Assembly: GCA_014218215.1 (NCBI GenBank)
Contig: CP043652.1
Location: forward strand, 1,116,001-1,180,000
DNA: 64,000 nucleotides
Direction: 5' to 3'
Source of the DNA: Geodermatophilaceae bacterium NBWT11
GTDB taxonomy: Bacteria > Actinomycetota > Actinomycetes > Mycobacteriales > Geodermatophilaceae
A model generated the notes under the pieces. It had not been told where the DNA came from, made no database searches, and saw nothing but the letters and a program-made list of their open reading frames with translations. This document shows positions 29,723-39,979 of this stretch, in pieces; position 1 is the stretch's first letter, and each line of letters starts with the position of its first letter. The position numbers and the translations under genes were made by a program.

Positions 29723-31075
29723 TCAGACGGCGGCGACGACCTCGGCGAGCCGGTGCGCGACCTCGTCGGCCTGCTCCTGGGTGGGGGCCTCGACCATCAC
29801 CCGGACCAGCTGCTCGGTGCCCGAGGGGCGCAGCAGCACCCGCCCGGTGTCGCCGAGCTCCTCCTCCGCGGCGTTGACCGCCCGGGCGACGTCCTCGTCC
29901 TCGGCGACGGCGATGCGGTCGCTCACCGACACGTTCACCAGCACCTGCGGCAGCTTCTGGACGACGGAGGCGAGCTCGGCCAGCGAGGAGCCGGTGGCCG
30001 ACATCCGGGCCAGCAGGGCCAGCCCGGTGAGCAGGCCGTCGCCGGTGGTGGCCCAGTCCAGGAACACCAGGTGCCCGGACTGCTCCCCGCCCAGGGACAG
30101 CCCGCGCGAGCGCAGCGCCTCCAGCACGTAGCGGTCCCCGACCGCGGTGGTGGCCACGGTGATGCCGGCGTCGCGCATCGTGTGGTGGAAGCCCAGGTTG
30201 CTCATCACGGTCGCGACGACCGTGTCGCCGACGAGCTCACCGCGCTCGTGCAGGTCCAGGGCGCAGATGGCGAGGATCTGGTCGCCGTCCACCAGCTCGC
30301 CGGTGGCGGTGACGGCCAGGCAGCGGTCGGCGTCCCCGTCGTGGGCGATGCCGATGTCGGCCCCGGTGGCGGCCACGGCGTCCCGCAGCGGCCCCAGGTG
30401 GGTGGAGCCGATGCCGTCGTTGATGTTCCAGCCGTCGGGGTCCCCGCCGATGACGTGCACCTGGGCGCCGGCCCGGCGGTAGACCTCCGGGGCGCAGACC
30501 GAGGCGGCGCCGTGCGCGCAGTCGACGACGACACGGACCCCGGCGAGCGGACGGCGCAGCGAGGACAGCACGTGCTCCACGTAGCGGGAGCCGGCGTCGG
30601 GCAGGTCGCGGACCCGGCCGACGTCGGCGCCGGTGGGCCGGTGGTCGGGGGCGTCGCTGGCCGACAGGTGGCCGGTGATCCGACGTTCGATGGCCGCCTC
30701 GACCGCGTCGGGCAGCTTGTGCCCACCGCGGGAGAACAGCTTGATGCCGTTGTCGGGCATCGGGTTGTGACTGGCCGAGATCATCACGCCGAGGTCGGCG
30801 CCGGTCTGGGCGGTCAGGAAGGCGACGGCGGGGGTGGGCAGCACGCCCACCCGCAGCACCTCGGCGCCCGCGCTCGACAGGCCCGCCACCACGGCGGCCT
30901 CGAGCATCTCCCCGCTGGCACGGGGGTCGCGGCCGACGACCGCGACGGGACGCTGGGTCCCGTCGCGGTCGGCGAGCACGCTGGCGGCAGCACGTGCCAC
31001 CGAGAGGGCCAACTCCGGCGTGAGGTCGGCGTTGGCCCGACCCCGGACGCCGTCGGTCCCGAAGAGGCGACCCAC
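29723..31075 (-). CDS. glmM: phosphoglucosamine mutase
   Basis: Converts glucosamine-6-phosphate to glucosamine-1-phosphate. The 450-residue protein has the phosphoserine loop ISASHNP with Ser102. The metal loop is [10 protein letters not shown] (about 240), the sugar loop GGEQSGH (about 325) and the phosphate-binding [14 protein letters not shown] near the C-terminus. It begins [11 protein letters not shown], as in all GlmM proteins. GTG 31075 lies 11 bases after rpsI, so rplM-rpsI-glmM-glmS form one run, as in many actinobacteria. Confidence 0.97.
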   Translation of the reverse strand: MGRLFGTDGVRGRANADLTPELALSVARAAASVLADRDGTQRPVAVVGRDPRASGEMLEAAVVAGLSSAGAEVLRVGVLPTPAVAFLTAQTGADLGVMISASHNPMPDNGIKLFSRGGHKLPDAVEAAIERRITGHLSASDAPDHRPTGADVGRVRDLPDAGSRYVEHVLSSLRRPLAGVRVVVDCAHGAASVCAPEVYRRAGAQVHVIGGDPDGWNINDGIGSTHLGPLRDAVAATGADIGIAHDGDADRCLAVTATGELVDGDQILAICALDLHERGELVGDTVVATVMSNLGFHHTMRDAGITVATTAVGDRYVLEALRSRGLSLGGEQSGHLVFLDWATTGDGLLTGLALLARMSATGSSLAELASVVQKLPQVLVNVSVSDRIAVAEDEDVARAVNAAEEELGDTGRVLLRPSGTEQLVRVMVEAPTQEQADEVAHRLAEVVAAV

Positions 31076-31086
31076 GGACTGCCCGG

Positions 31087-31518
31087 TCAGCGCTTGGAGT
31101 ACTGGGGCGCCTTGCGCGCCTTCTTCAGGCCGTACTTCTTGCGCTCGGTGGCCCGCGGGTCACGAGTGAGGAAGCCGGCCTTCTTCAGCGCCGGACGGTC
31201 GTCGGGCTCGACCTCGATGAGCGCCCGGGCGATCGCCAGACGCAGCGCACCGGCCTGGCCGGAGACGCCGCCACCGTGGAGCAGGCCGACCACGTCGTAC
31301 TGCTCGTTCTTCTCGAGGATCACGAACGGCTCACGGATGAGCTGCTGGTGGACCTTGTTCGGGAAGTACTCCTCGATGGTCCGGCCGTTGAGCTTGAACT
31401 GGCCGGTGCCGGGGAGCAGGCGCACCCGGACGATGGCCTCCTTGCGGCGGCCGACGGTCTGGATCGGGCGACCGTCGGCGTCGGTCACGGTCTGGGGGGC
31501 CGTCATCGGGGTGGTCAC
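31087..31518 (-). CDS. rpsI: 30S ribosomal protein S9
   Basis: Head protein of the 30S subunit whose C-terminal tail reaches the P-site tRNA. The 143-residue protein shows [12 protein letters not shown] (24-35) and [19 protein letters not shown] (about 82-100), and ends in the basic tail [10 protein letters not shown], with the terminal KR that contacts tRNA. About 20 extra residues lie at the N-terminus. GTG 31518 overlaps the rplM stop by four bases. Confidence 0.97.
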   Translation of the reverse strand: MTTPMTAPQTVTDADGRPIQTVGRRKEAIVRVRLLPGTGQFKLNGRTIEEYFPNKVHQQLIREPFVILEKNEQYDVVGLLHGGGVSGQAGALRLAIARALIEVEPDDRPALKKAGFLTRDPRATERKKYGLKKARKAPQYSKR

Positions 31519-31958
31519 TGGGACACCTGCTTGATCTCGTAGGTCTGGGGCTGCTGGGCGGCGTGCGGGTGCTCGGGCCCGGCGTAGACCTTGAGCTTGG
31601 AGAGCATCTGCCGGCCCAGCGTGTTGTGCGGCAGCATCCCCTTGACGGCGCGCTCGATGACGCGGTCGGGACGGGTCTTGATCTCGTCGCCGACGTTGAT
31701 GGCCTTGAGGCCGCCCGGGTGACCCGAGTGGCGGTAGGCCGTCTTCTCGTCGCGCTTGGAGCCGGTCAGCGCGACCTTGCCCGCGTTGATGACGACGACG
31801 AAGTCGCCGACGTCCATGTGCAGGGCGTACATCGGCTTGTGCTTGCCGCGCAGGAGCTGCGCGGTCTGGCTGGCCAGTCGACCGAGCACCACGTCGGTGG
31901 CGTCGATGACGTGCCAGGCCCGGGTGATGTCACCGGGCTTGGGGGTGTACGTGCGCAC
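31515..31958 (-). CDS. rplM: 50S ribosomal protein L13
   Basis: Early assembly protein of the large subunit, 147 residues, the normal length. It shows [16 protein letters not shown] (16-31), [21 protein letters not shown] and the late motif [24 protein letters not shown] 31958 was chosen from homology and a GAGGAAG about nine bases upstream. It is first of the rplM-rpsI-glmM-glmS run. Confidence 0.96.
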   Translation of the reverse strand: MRTYTPKPGDITRAWHVIDATDVVLGRLASQTAQLLRGKHKPMYALHMDVGDFVVVINAGKVALTGSKRDEKTAYRHSGHPGGLKAINVGDEIKTRPDRVIERAVKGMLPHNTLGRQMLSKLKVYAGPEHPHAAQQPQTYEIKQVSQ

Positions 31959-32075
31959 GGGGGCCCACTTCCTCGTCGTCGGAGTGGCTGGTGGAGTCGC
32001 CTCACCGAGAACGGGAGACGGGATCGAAGACGATCGACAGCGCGCGTGCACCAGCCGGCAGGCGCGCCAGCGGAC

Positions 32076-32081
32076 GACGAT
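32076..32081 (-). promoter_or_regulatory. possible -10 element for rplM-rpsI
   Basis: TATCGT on the minus strand fits TAnnnT, and is the same hexamer seen in the rpsL promoter candidate. A -35 at the right distance is poor (GGTCGG-like). A start near 32070 would give a leader of about 110 bases. The rest of the 152-base gap shows nothing else. Confidence 0.3.
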
Positions 32082-32110
32082 ACCAGCCGGGCGGACCCCG
32101 ACCGCCCCGG

Positions 32111-33382
32111 TCAGCCGTCGATGAGGTCGCGCTGCTGCGGCAGCAGGGTGTTCATCTGGGAGTAGTCGTCGATCGCGGTCACGCCCAGCACGTCGAGGCT
32201 GGCCAGGTAGCTGCCGAAGCCCACGTAGCACCGCTGGTAGAACGACGTCCCGGTGTCGTCGGAGGCGAAGACGAAGCAGGGCGCGTCGGGGATGGCCGGC
32301 AGCACGAACGGGGTGCCGCCGAACTCGGTGGTCTCCAGCGTGCGGAAGCCCTCGTAGACGGCGTTGGTCTGCGCCGAGGTCGGGAAGGCGTAGAGCGCGA
32401 CGGCGTACTCGAGGTCCGTGGCGTCGTCGCCGGACTGCTTGGCGTAGAAGCCGGTGAACCCGTTGCTGCCGAGCAGCGTGCGCTCGGCGATCGGGTCGAT
32501 GGCGAAGCGCAGGTAGCCCTCGAGGTCGTAGCCGCCGGTGAACCGGGTCGGGTCCCCGGGCGGCGCCAGGGCGTACTGGGCCAGGTCCAGGGGGTCGGAG
32601 TCCAGGTCGGGCACCTGGTCCTGGGGGGTGGGCTCGAAGGTCGCCAGCAGGGCCAGCTGGTCCTGCAACTGCCGGGTCAGCAGGTCCACCGCTCCCCCGG
32701 CGGGGGCGTCCACGAACGCGTAGGCGAGCATCCGCCCGGTCGGCACCCAGGCCTGCGCGGTGTCGGTCGGGTTCCCCGCCGAGTCGGCTCCCCCGGCGGT
32801 CAGCGCCCCGGTGACACCCAGGTCGGGCAGCTCCACCGGCTCGGTGCCGCCGAGGTCGTAGTCCAGGCCGATCTCGTTGAGCGCCTCGGCGGCCGCGACC
32901 GCCGAGTCGGGGTCGCTCATCTCCGCGGCCAGCGTCAACGAGCCGTTGTTCGCCACGTCCTGGTTGCAGTTCCCCCACCCGGCCACGAAGCCCCACCGGT
33001 CCAGCTCCTGCTCGACCCGGCCGTCCCCGAAGTAGAGGACGTCGATGCCGCTGGCGCTGCCGAAGGGACCGGAGGGGAAGCAGCCCTCGGTGCGCTCGGG
33101 GCTGGTGGTGGAGATCAGCGAGCTCACCGAGGCGATCCGCCGGGCCTCGGCACCGGTGCCCGGCCCGATCTCCGGCGCCGGCGTCACCTGACCCGTGGGG
33201 GCCTCGCTGGTCTCCGGCGCCTCCGAGGAGCTCTCCGGCGCCTGGGACGTGCCCGCCGCCACCGGGCTGGCCGTGCCGTCCACGGTGCTCGTGCACCCGG
33301 TGAGCAGCAGCGCGCCGGCGAGCACCCCCGCGGCGAGGGCATGCGGGCGGGCGGGGGCCGTCGGGGTGCGCACGGCGGTCAT
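32111..33382 (-). CDS. putative secreted lipoprotein of unknown function
   Basis: Protein of 423 residues with a lipoprotein signal: a hydrophobic segment at 15-27 and the lipobox LLTGC with Cys30. A Ser/Thr/Pro/Glu-rich linker (about 31-75) follows. The rest is an extracellular domain with four later Cys. Its layout resembles large actinobacterial lipoproteins of unknown function such as the DUF7373 type; I am not certain of membership. It starts 18 bases after the carbonic anhydrase gene on the same strand, so they may be co-transcribed. Confidence 0.78.
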   Translation of the reverse strand: MTAVRTPTAPARPHALAAGVLAGALLLTGCTSTVDGTASPVAAGTSQAPESSSEAPETSEAPTGQVTPAPEIGPGTGAEARRIASVSSLISTTSPERTEGCFPSGPFGSASGIDVLYFGDGRVEQELDRWGFVAGWGNCNQDVANNGSLTLAAEMSDPDSAVAAAEALNEIGLDYDLGGTEPVELPDLGVTGALTAGGADSAGNPTDTAQAWVPTGRMLAYAFVDAPAGGAVDLLTRQLQDQLALLATFEPTPQDQVPDLDSDPLDLAQYALAPPGDPTRFTGGYDLEGYLRFAIDPIAERTLLGSNGFTGFYAKQSGDDATDLEYAVALYAFPTSAQTNAVYEGFRTLETTEFGGTPFVLPAIPDAPCFVFASDDTGTSFYQRCYVGFGSYLASLDVLGVTAIDDYSQMNTLLPQQRDLIDG

Positions 33383-33400
33383 CTTACGAGACAGCCCTGG

Positions 33401-33886
33401 TCAGGAGACCTCACGCAGGCGACCGGTGTCGACGTCGTACACCGTGCCGCGGACGTCGTGGGAGAGCAGGTACGGGGTGGCGCGCAGCAGCCGCAGCGAC
33501 TCCCGGACGTCCTCGTCGACGTCGGTGAAGGTGCGGGCCGGCCACGGGGGCCGGTGCCCGGTGGCCGCCTCGACGACGTCGGCCAGCCCGGCGTCGTCGG
33601 TCTTCTGCAGGCCGCAGTCGGTGTGGTGCACCAGCACGACCTGCCGGGTGCCCAGCAGGTGCTGGCTGATCGTCAACGACCGCAGCGTGTCGTCGGTGAC
33701 CACCCCGCCGGCGTTGCGGATGACGTGGGCGTCGCCCACCTCGAGGCCCAGCAGCGGGAACAGCGGCATCCGGGAGTCCATGCACGCCACCACGGCGACG
33801 TGCCGGGCGGGGCGGACCGGCTTGGACCCGGGGAACCGGGTGACCCAGTCGGCGTTGGCGGCCAGCATCGCGTCGATCTCGTCCAC
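33401..33886 (-). CDS. beta-class carbonic anhydrase
   Basis: Reversible hydration of CO2. The 161-residue protein has the zinc ligands Cys35, His88 and Cys91 (ACMDSR and HHTDCG) and the Asp37-Arg39 dyad that controls access to the zinc. IRNAGG at 56-61 is also conserved. It is shorter than plant or E. coli enzymes but normal for the small actinobacterial group. GTG 33886 starts it. It is divergent from moeA, with 65 bases between. Confidence 0.92.
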   Translation of the reverse strand: MDEIDAMLAANADWVTRFPGSKPVRPARHVAVVACMDSRMPLFPLLGLEVGDAHVIRNAGGVVTDDTLRSLTISQHLLGTRQVVLVHHTDCGLQKTDDAGLADVVEAATGHRPPWPARTFTDVDEDVRESLRLLRATPYLLSHDVRGTVYDVDTGRLREVS

Positions 33887-33951
33887 GCTGGCAACCTAGC
33901 CAAGGCCGTGGCGCCGGGCACGCCGACCGTGGCCCGGGTGAGGATGGGGTC

Positions 33952-35157
33952 GTGCGCACCGTCGAGGAACACCAGCAGGTCGTCGCCGACCTCCTCCGCA
34001 GCACCGGGACCGAGGAGGTGCCCCTGGCCCGCGCGGCCGGCCGGGTCCTCGCCGAGGACGTGACGGCCGCCGTCCCGTTGCCGGTGTTCACCAACTCCGC
34101 GATGGACGGCTACGCCGCCCGCTGGGACGACGTCGGGTCTGCCACCGAGCAGACGCCCGTCCGGCTCCCGGTGACCGCGGACCTCCCGGCCGGCCGGGTC
34201 GACGTGCCCGTGCTGGAGCCCGGCGCGGTGCACCGGATCATGACCGGCGCCCCGATGCCGGCCGGTGCCGACGTCGTCGTCCCGGTCGAGCGCACCGACG
34301 GCGCCACCGACACCGTCACGATCACCTCCTCCCCCGGGCGCGGCACGCACCTGCGGCACGCCGGGGAGGACATCGCCGAGGGCGCGTTGGCCCTGGCCGC
34401 CGGGGTGGTGCTGGGCTCCTCCCAACTGGGGTTGGCGGCGTCCATCGGGCGGTCCACCGTCGTCGTCCGCCGTCGTCCCCGGGTGCTGGTGCTGTCCACC
34501 GGCAGCGAGCTGGTCGCCCCCGGGGAGCCGCTGGCACCGGGGCAGATCTACGAGTCCAACTCCCTGCTGCTGGCCACCGCGGTCCAGGACGCCGGCGGCG
34601 AGGCCCGCACGCTGCACTTCGTGCCCGACGACGTCGAGCAGTTCCTCGAGACCGTGCGCGCCGAGCTCGCCACCGCCGACCTGCTGCTCACCAGCGGCGG
34701 GGTGAGCATGGGCGCCTACGAGGTGGTCAAGGACGCCTTCGGCGCACTGGGCACCGTCGAGTTCCTCAAGGTCGCGATGCAGCCCGGCGGCCCCCAGGGC
34801 TGCGGCACCGTGGACGGCGTCCCGGTGGTCACCCTGCCGGGCAACCCGGTGAGCTCCTTCGTCTCCTTCGAGGTGTTCGTCCGCCCCGCGCTGCGCCGGG
34901 CGATGGGCATCACCCACCCCGGCCGGCTGCGCACCACCGCCCGGCTCACCGGACCCCTGACCTCCCCCGCCGGCAAGCGGCAGTTCCTGCGGGGCTGGTT
35001 CGACGGCGGCGAGGTCTCCCAGGTCGGTGGGCCCGGTTCGCACCTGGTCGCCCACCTCGCCCGCGCCAACTCCCTCGTCGTCGTCCCCGAGGACGTCACC
35101 GCGCTGCCCGCCGGCAGCTCGGTCGAGGTCGTCCTGATCGAAGGAGCACTCCAGTGA
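33952..35157 (+). CDS. moeA: molybdopterin molybdenumtransferase MoeA
   Basis: Inserts molybdate into adenylylated molybdopterin. The 401-residue protein has the MoeA N-terminal signature PVFTNSAMDGYA at about 45-56, the region RIMTGAPMPAGAD at about 97-109, and the MoCF domain with TSGGVSMGAYEVVKD near 250. It ends with the domain IV beta barrel. GTG 33952 is first of a moeA-moaC-mogA run with four-base overlaps. No molybdate riboswitch was seen upstream. Confidence 0.95.
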   Translation: MRTVEEHQQVVADLLRSTGTEEVPLARAAGRVLAEDVTAAVPLPVFTNSAMDGYAARWDDVGSATEQTPVRLPVTADLPAGRVDVPVLEPGAVHRIMTGAPMPAGADVVVPVERTDGATDTVTITSSPGRGTHLRHAGEDIAEGALALAAGVVLGSSQLGLAASIGRSTVVVRRRPRVLVLSTGSELVAPGEPLAPGQIYESNSLLLATAVQDAGGEARTLHFVPDDVEQFLETVRAELATADLLLTSGGVSMGAYEVVKDAFGALGTVEFLKVAMQPGGPQGCGTVDGVPVVTLPGNPVSSFVSFEVFVRPALRRAMGITHPGRLRTTARLTGPLTSPAGKRQFLRGWFDGGEVSQVGGPGSHLVAHLARANSLVVVPEDVTALPAGSSVEVVLIEGALQ

Positions 35158-35624
35158 CCAGCGGCTTCACCCACCTCGACGCCTCCGGGGCCGCCCGGAT
35201 GGTGGACGTCACCGAGAAGGCCGTCACCGCCCGCGTCGCGACCGCCGCCGGCCGCGTGCTGGTCAGCCCCGAGGTCGTCGCCCTGCTGCGCGGGGAGGGC
35301 GTGCCCAAGGGCGATGCCATCGCCGTCGCCCGGATCGCCGGCATCGCCGGGGCCAAGCGGACCCCGGACCTCATCCCGCTGTGCCACCCCGTGGCCCTGC
35401 ACGGCGTCACCGTCGACCTCGAGGTCACCGACGAGGCGGTGGAGATCACCGTGACCGCGCGCACCGCCGACCGCACCGGCATCGAGATGGAGGCGCTGAC
35501 CTCGGTGGCCGTCACCGGGCTGACCGTCATCGACATGGTCAAGGCCGTCGACCCGCGCGCGGTCATCACCGACGTCCGGCTGCTCGCGAAGTCCGGCGGC
35601 AAGAAGGGCGACTGGACCCGATGA
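35154..35624 (+). CDS. moaC: cyclic pyranopterin monophosphate synthase MoaC
   Basis: Second step of molybdenum cofactor synthesis, converting the 3',8-cyclo-dihydro-GTP product of MoaA to cyclic pyranopterin monophosphate. The 156-residue protein shows MVDVTEKAVTARVA (16-29), TPDLIPLCHPV (about 70-80), and GIEMEALTSVAV (about 110-121), all conserved around the active site. GTG 35154 overlaps moeA by four bases. moaA is not in the window. Confidence 0.95.
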   Translation: MTSGFTHLDASGAARMVDVTEKAVTARVATAAGRVLVSPEVVALLRGEGVPKGDAIAVARIAGIAGAKRTPDLIPLCHPVALHGVTVDLEVTDEAVEITVTARTADRTGIEMEALTSVAVTGLTVIDMVKAVDPRAVITDVRLLAKSGGKKGDWTR

Positions 35625-36109
35625 CCCTCCCCGCAGGCGCCCGCGCCGTCGTCGTCACCGCCTCGAACCGGGCCTCGGCCGGGGTCTACGAGGACCGCTC
35701 CGGCCAGGCGCTGGCCGCCGGGCTCCGCGAGCTCGGCTTCACCGTCGAGGGCCCGCACGTGCGCCCGGACGACGTCGACCAGCTCGCCGCCGTGCTCCGC
35801 GAGGCGGTCGCCTCCGGCGCCGACGTCGTGCTCACCACCGGCGGCACCGGGCTCACCCCCACCGACGTGACCCCGGAGGCCACCCGGCTCGTGCTCGAGC
35901 GCGACGCCCCCGGCATCGCCGACGCCGTCCGCCGGTACGGGCAGCCCGCCGTCCCCACCGCGGTGCTGTCCCGCGGACTGGCCGGGACGGCCGGGCGGAC
36001 GCTGATCGTCAACATGCCGGGTTCCACCGGCGGGGTGCGCGACGGGCTCGCCGTGCTCGGGCCGCTGCTGCCCCACGTGGTGAGCCAGCTCCGCGGCGGC
36101 GACCACTAG
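35621..36109 (+). CDS. mogA: molybdopterin adenylyltransferase MogA/MoaB
   Basis: Adenylylates molybdopterin before molybdate insertion by MoeA. The 162-residue protein has the MoCF-domain motif [20 protein letters not shown] at about 69-88 and the phosphate-binding [13 protein letters not shown] near 133-145. ATG 35621 overlaps moaC by four bases. Its TAG stop shares CTAG with the stop of the convergent fdhD gene. Confidence 0.93.
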   Translation: MTLPAGARAVVVTASNRASAGVYEDRSGQALAAGLRELGFTVEGPHVRPDDVDQLAAVLREAVASGADVVLTTGGTGLTPTDVTPEATRLVLERDAPGIADAVRRYGQPAVPTAVLSRGLAGTAGRTLIVNMPGSTGGVRDGLAVLGPLLPHVVSQLRGGDH

Positions 36110-36954
36110 GCGGGCAGCACCAGCCGGCGGGTGTGGCTGTAGACGTTGCACCCGTCGCCGCGGAGGAAGCCGACCAGGGTGATGCCGGTGGAGTCGGCGA
36201 GCTCCACGGCCAGCGAGCTGGGGGCCGAGACCGCGGCCAGCACCGGGATGCCGGCCATCGCCGCCTTCTGCGTCAGCTCGAAGCTGCTGCGTCCGCTGAC
36301 CATGAGCACGTGCCCGGCCAGCGGCAGCCGGCCAGCTCGGACGGCGTCACCGACCACCTTGTCCACCGCGTTGTGCCGGCCCACGTCCTCGCGCAGCGCG
36401 ACCAGCTCGCCCTCCGCGGTGAACAACCCCGCCGCGTGCAGGCCGCCGGTGCGGTCGAAGACCTCCTGCTCGGCCCGCAGCCGGTCCGGCAGCGCGAGCA
36501 GGGTCTCCAGGGTCAGCCGGGTCTCGTCACCGGGGACGTCGAAACGCGTCTTGGTCCGGATCGCGTCGATGCTCGCCTTGCCGCAGACCCCGCACGAGCT
36601 GGTCGTGTAGAAGTTCCGGTCCAGCGCGGTGTCCGGGGCCTCCACGCCGGGCGCGAGGTCCACGTCGACGACGTTGTAGGTGTTGCGCCCGGCGTCGTCG
36701 ACGGAGTCGCAGTACCGCAGCGAGAGCACGTCGTCCGCCGAGGCGATCACGCCCTCGGTGACCAGGAACCCGTGCACCAGGTCGAAGTCGTCGCCCGGGG
36801 TGCGCATGGTGACCGCCAGCGGCGTCCCGTCCAGCCGGATCTCCAGCGGCTCCTCGCTGGCGACGGTGTCGGGTCGGGTGGCCACGTGGGGCCCCCGGAT
36901 GCGCAGCACCGGTGTCCGGCTGGTGACTCGTCCCACGCCGTCGACGGTACGCAC
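36106..36954 (-). CDS. fdhD: formate dehydrogenase accessory sulfurtransferase FdhD
   Basis: Passes sulfur from a cysteine desulfurase to the molybdenum cofactor so that formate dehydrogenase-type enzymes become active. The 282-residue protein has the essential motif CGVCGK (about 121-126). [14 protein letters not shown] and [12 protein letters not shown] are also conserved. The start is GTG 36954; a shorter start at the GTG for VGRVTSR is possible. It is in opposite orientation to the cofactor genes on either side. No formate dehydrogenase lies in the window. Confidence 0.93.
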   Translation of the reverse strand: MRTVDGVGRVTSRTPVLRIRGPHVATRPDTVASEEPLEIRLDGTPLAVTMRTPGDDFDLVHGFLVTEGVIASADDVLSLRYCDSVDDAGRNTYNVVDVDLAPGVEAPDTALDRNFYTTSSCGVCGKASIDAIRTKTRFDVPGDETRLTLETLLALPDRLRAEQEVFDRTGGLHAAGLFTAEGELVALREDVGRHNAVDKVVGDAVRAGRLPLAGHVLMVSGRSSFELTQKAAMAGIPVLAAVSAPSSLAVELADSTGITLVGFLRGDGCNVYSHTRRLVLPA

Positions 36955-36977
36955 CGGCAGCGACCTACGGTCACCCC

Positions 36978-37577
36978 GTGAGCCCGCTGCCGCCCTACGC
37001 CGCCGTCGTCCTGGCCGGGGGCCGGGCCGCCCGGCTCGGCGGTCGCGCCAAGCCCCAGCTGGAGGTCGGCGGGCGCACCATGCTCGGTCTCGTCCTGGAC
37101 GCCGTCGCCGACGCCGCGACCCGCGTCGTCGTCGGCCCCCCGCAGCCGACCCCCGACGGCGTCCGGGTGGTCCGGGAGGAGCCGCCCGGCGGCGGCCCGG
37201 TCCCCGCGCTGCGGGCGGGGCTGGCGGCGGTGGACACCGACGTGGTCGCCGTCCTCGCTGCGGACCTCCCCTTCGTCACGGCCGCGGTGCTCCAGGAGCT
37301 CCGCGGCCGGCTGACCGGGGACGGCGTGCTCGTCGTCGACGCCACCGGTCGCGACCAGCACCTGCTCGGGGTCTGGCGGACACCGGCCCTGCGCGCCGCG
37401 GTCGCCGACGTGCGGGGCCCCACCTCGATGCGGGCGGTGCTCGCCGACCTCGCCGTCCGCCGGCACCGCCCCGCCGTGGCGCCCGGCCGACCCGCTCCCT
37501 GGACCGACTGCGACACCCCCGCCGACCTCGAACGCGCCCGCCAGGCCGCGGGACTGCCCCGGCCGCCCGCGGGGTAG
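36978..37577 (+). CDS. MobA-like molybdenum cofactor nucleotidyltransferase
   Basis: Nucleotidyltransferase of 199 residues with the N-terminal loop [19 protein letters not shown] (10-28), which binds the nucleotide phosphates, and a metal-binding Asp in LAADLPF. The closing [14 protein letters not shown] is typical of MobA. MobA adds GMP to the molybdenum cofactor; the related MocA adds CMP and CobY-type enzymes act on other substrates, so the exact nucleotide is inferred from the neighbours. It is divergent from fdhD by 23 bases. Confidence 0.85.
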   Translation: MSPLPPYAAVVLAGGRAARLGGRAKPQLEVGGRTMLGLVLDAVADAATRVVVGPPQPTPDGVRVVREEPPGGGPVPALRAGLAAVDTDVVAVLAADLPFVTAAVLQELRGRLTGDGVLVVDATGRDQHLLGVWRTPALRAAVADVRGPTSMRAVLADLAVRRHRPAVAPGRPAPWTDCDTPADLERARQAAGLPRPPAG

Positions 37578-37586
37578 GCCGGGGAC

Positions 37587-38252
37587 ATGCGCATCGTCAT
37601 CGCCGGAGCCCACGGACAGATCGCCCGCCGACTCGGCCGCCTGCTGGCCGGTCGCGGCGACACCGTCGTGGGCATCGTCCGCAACCCCGACCACACCACC
37701 GACCTCACCGCCGACGGGGTCGACCCCGTCGTCCTGGACCTGGAGCAGGCCTCCGCCGACCAGGTGACCGACGTCGTCCGCGGCGCCGACGCCGTGGTCT
37801 TCGCCGCCGGCGGCGGCCCGGACAGCGGCGTCGCCCGCAAGGACACCGTCGACCGGGGCGCCGCGGTGCTGCTCGCCGACGCCGCCGAGGCCGCCGGTGT
37901 GCGGCCCTACCTGCTGGTGTCCTCGATCGGCGCGGACTCCGTCGCCGACGGCGCCGTCCCCGAGGGCATGGACGACGGTTTCGTGGCCTACCTGCGCGCC
38001 AAGCTCGCCGCCGAGCAGGACGTGCTGCCCCGCACCGGCCTGGACACGACCGTGCTGCGCCCGGTCACCCTCACCGACGGTCCCGGTGTGGGCACCGTCG
38101 AGCTGGCCCCGCACGTCGAGCACGGCGAGGTCACCCGGGACGACGTCGCCGCGGTCCTCGCGGCCCTGCTGGACCACCCCGCACCCGGCGTGGTCGTCGA
38201 GCTCAACGGCGGCAGCACCCCGATCGACGAGGCCGTCGCCGCCCTCAGCTGA
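37587..38252 (+). CDS. NAD(P)-binding SDR-like protein
   Basis: Protein of 221 residues with a Rossmann start [17 protein letters not shown] (GxxGxxG form, 4-20). It has the atypical SDR layout of the NmrA/YwnB-like group: a short chain with VSSIGAD at about 113 and a YLRAK segment in place of YxxxK. The substrate is unknown. ATG 37587 lies nine bases after the MobA-like gene, so they may be co-transcribed. It converges on truA with an 8-base overlap. Confidence 0.85.
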   Translation: MRIVIAGAHGQIARRLGRLLAGRGDTVVGIVRNPDHTTDLTADGVDPVVLDLEQASADQVTDVVRGADAVVFAAGGGPDSGVARKDTVDRGAAVLLADAAEAAGVRPYLLVSSIGADSVADGAVPEGMDDGFVAYLRAKLAAEQDVLPRTGLDTTVLRPVTLTDGPGVGTVELAPHVEHGEVTRDDVAAVLAALLDHPAPGVVVELNGGSTPIDEAVAALS

Positions 38253-39207
38253 GCAGCGGGTCGTCCCGGCGGGCCCGGGTGGTGCGCGTGCGGGCGGCCA
38301 GCTGGTCATCGGGCGGGTAGTCCACCGCGACCAGCGTGAGCCCGCCCGCCGGGGCCACCGGCACGTCGTCGGCCCGGGTGGTGCGGCTCAGCAGCGAGGC
38401 CGGCCACCCGGGCTCCCGCCGCCCCTCGCCCACCGCGAGCAGGGCACCGACGAGGCTGCGCACCATCGAGTGGCAGAAGGCATCGGCCGAGGCGGCCACG
38501 GTGACCAGGTCGCCGTCGCGCTGCACGTCCAGCTCCAGCAGGACCCGGATGGTCGTCGCGCCCTCCCGGCGCCGGCAGAAGGCCGCGAAGTCGTGCTGCC
38601 CCAGCAGCAGGGCCGCCGCCACCCGCATCGCCGGGACGTCCAGGCTGCGCGCCCAGGCCGCGGTGTCGGCCCGGCGCAGCGGCGGGGGCCCGGAGACGGC
38701 ATCGGTCAGCCGGTAGACGTAGTGCCGGCCCAGGGCGGCGAACCGGGCGTCGAAGTCGCTCGGGACGGCTGTCGCGGAGGTGACCGCGACGTCGGGGGGC
38801 AGGACCCCGCGCAGCCGGCGCAGCAGCTTCGCCTCGTGCTGCGCCCACAGGGCGGCGGGGACGTCGAGGTGGACCACCTGGCCGGTGGCGTGCACCCCGG
38901 CGTCGGTGCGCCCGGCGACCGTCAGGTCCACGTCGTGCCGCAGCACCGTGGCCAGGCCCAGCTCGAGCTCCTCCTGCACGGTGCGCTGCGCGGGCTGCCG
39001 CGCCCAACCGTGGAAGGCGGCCCCGTCGTAGGAGACGCCCAGCCGAACGCGGACGAGCCCGCCACCGGGGTCGGTGGCGGGCTCGTCCGTGGTGCTGGTC
39101 AGGCTCGGGTCACTTCGGGTCGGGCTCGGACTCCCCGCCGGGGGCGTCCGTGCCGGCCGTGGCGGCGTCGCTGTTCTCCGCGGCGTTGACCTCGGCGGCC
39201 GCAGCAT
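38245..39207 (-). CDS. truA: tRNA pseudouridine synthase A
   Basis: Makes pseudouridine at positions 38-40 of the tRNA anticodon stem. The catalytic Asp is in [29 protein letters not shown] and [14 protein letters not shown] are further TruA signatures. Core homology starts at [13 protein letters not shown], but no ATG, GTG or TTG lies in frame between there and 39207. The gene therefore either begins at ATG 39207 inside rplQ (98-base overlap, giving 320 residues) or uses a rare CTG at 39102, seven bases after the rplQ stop. The truA after rplQ order is conserved in actinobacteria. Confidence 0.9.
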   Translation of the reverse strand: MLRPPRSTPRRTATPPRPARTPPAGSPSPTRSDPSLTSTTDEPATDPGGGLVRVRLGVSYDGAAFHGWARQPAQRTVQEELELGLATVLRHDVDLTVAGRTDAGVHATGQVVHLDVPAALWAQHEAKLLRRLRGVLPPDVAVTSATAVPSDFDARFAALGRHYVYRLTDAVSGPPPLRRADTAAWARSLDVPAMRVAAALLLGQHDFAAFCRRREGATTIRVLLELDVQRDGDLVTVAASADAFCHSMVRSLVGALLAVGEGRREPGWPASLLSRTTRADDVPVAPAGGLTLVAVDYPPDDQLAARTRTTRARRDDPLLS

Positions 39208-39835
39208 CGGCGACGTCGGGCGAGACGCCCTCGGCCTCGACGACGACGCCGTTCTCGGCGGTCGGCTGCTCCTCGGTGGTGTTCTCGTCCTGGACCTCGT
39301 CGTCGGGGCTGTAGACGTCGGTGACGGCCTGCTCGGCGTCGGCCTGGTCGCTGGCCTCGTCGGCGATCTCCTCGGAGGTCGCGGTCACCTCACCGGCAGC
39401 AGAGGCGCCACCGGCGCCGGCGGCGAACCGGGTGCCACGGGCGCGCTCGGCCTCGCCGACGGCCTCCTGGGCCACCGTGAGGGCCTCGACGAGCTCGATG
39501 ACGGCCATCGGGGCGTTGTCGCCCTTGCGGGGGCCGACCTTCGTGATCCGGGTGTAGCCGCCGGGGCGGTTCTCGAAGCGCGGGCCGATCTCGGCGAAGA
39601 GGTGGTGGACCACGTTCTTGTCGCGGACGGTGGTCATCACCTGACGACGGGCGTGCAGGTCGCCGCGCTTGGCCAGCGTGACGAGCTTCTCGGCCAGCGG
39701 ACGCAGCCGCTTAGCCTTGGTCTCGGTGGTGGTGATCCGGCCGTGCTCGAAGAGCGACGTGGCGAGGTTCGCCAGCATCAGCTTCTCGTGCGCCGGCGAT
39801 CCGCCGAGGCGGGGGCCCTTGGTGGGAGTGGGCAT
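39110..39835 (-). CDS. rplQ: 50S ribosomal protein L17 with long acidic tail
   Basis: Large-subunit protein at the exit-tunnel side. The conserved core occupies residues 1-125 ([49 protein letters not shown]). The remaining 115 residues form an acidic Ala/Glu/Asp/Val-rich tail not found in most bacteria but frequent, in shorter form, in actinobacteria. The total of 241 residues is about twice the E. coli length. ATG 39835. It follows rpoA by 144 bases with a hairpin between. Confidence 0.95.
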   Translation of the reverse strand: MPTPTKGPRLGGSPAHEKLMLANLATSLFEHGRITTTETKAKRLRPLAEKLVTLAKRGDLHARRQVMTTVRDKNVVHHLFAEIGPRFENRPGGYTRITKVGPRKGDNAPMAVIELVEALTVAQEAVGEAERARGTRFAAGAGGASAAGEVTATSEEIADEASDQADAEQAVTDVYSPDDEVQDENTTEEQPTAENGVVVEAEGVSPDVADAAAAEVNAAENSDAATAGTDAPGGESEPDPK

Positions 39836-39935
39836 GTCGGTCCTTCCTCAGGCCGCCGGATCATCCGTGGCCGCGCGTTCATCTGATGGGTGATGCTCCG
39901 GTCCCGGCCGTGCCGGTCCCGGCGGGATCCCGCTG

Positions 39936-39963
39936 TCGCACCGCCCCGGGTGGGGCGGTGCGA
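39936..39963 (-). terminator. hairpin between rpoA and rplQ
   Basis: A perfect 12-bp stem TCGCACCGCCCC (39936-39947) with 39952-39963 encloses GGGT. It lies 17 bases after the rpoA stop. Because rplQ follows on the same strand, it may act as an attenuator or RNA processing/stability element rather than a full terminator. Confidence 0.65.
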
Positions 39964-39979
39964 CGACGGGGTCCGTCGA

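Noticed and set aside
33887..33951. Molybdenum cofactor riboswitch before moeA
   Set aside because: The divergent gap is only 65 bases, too short for the known structure.
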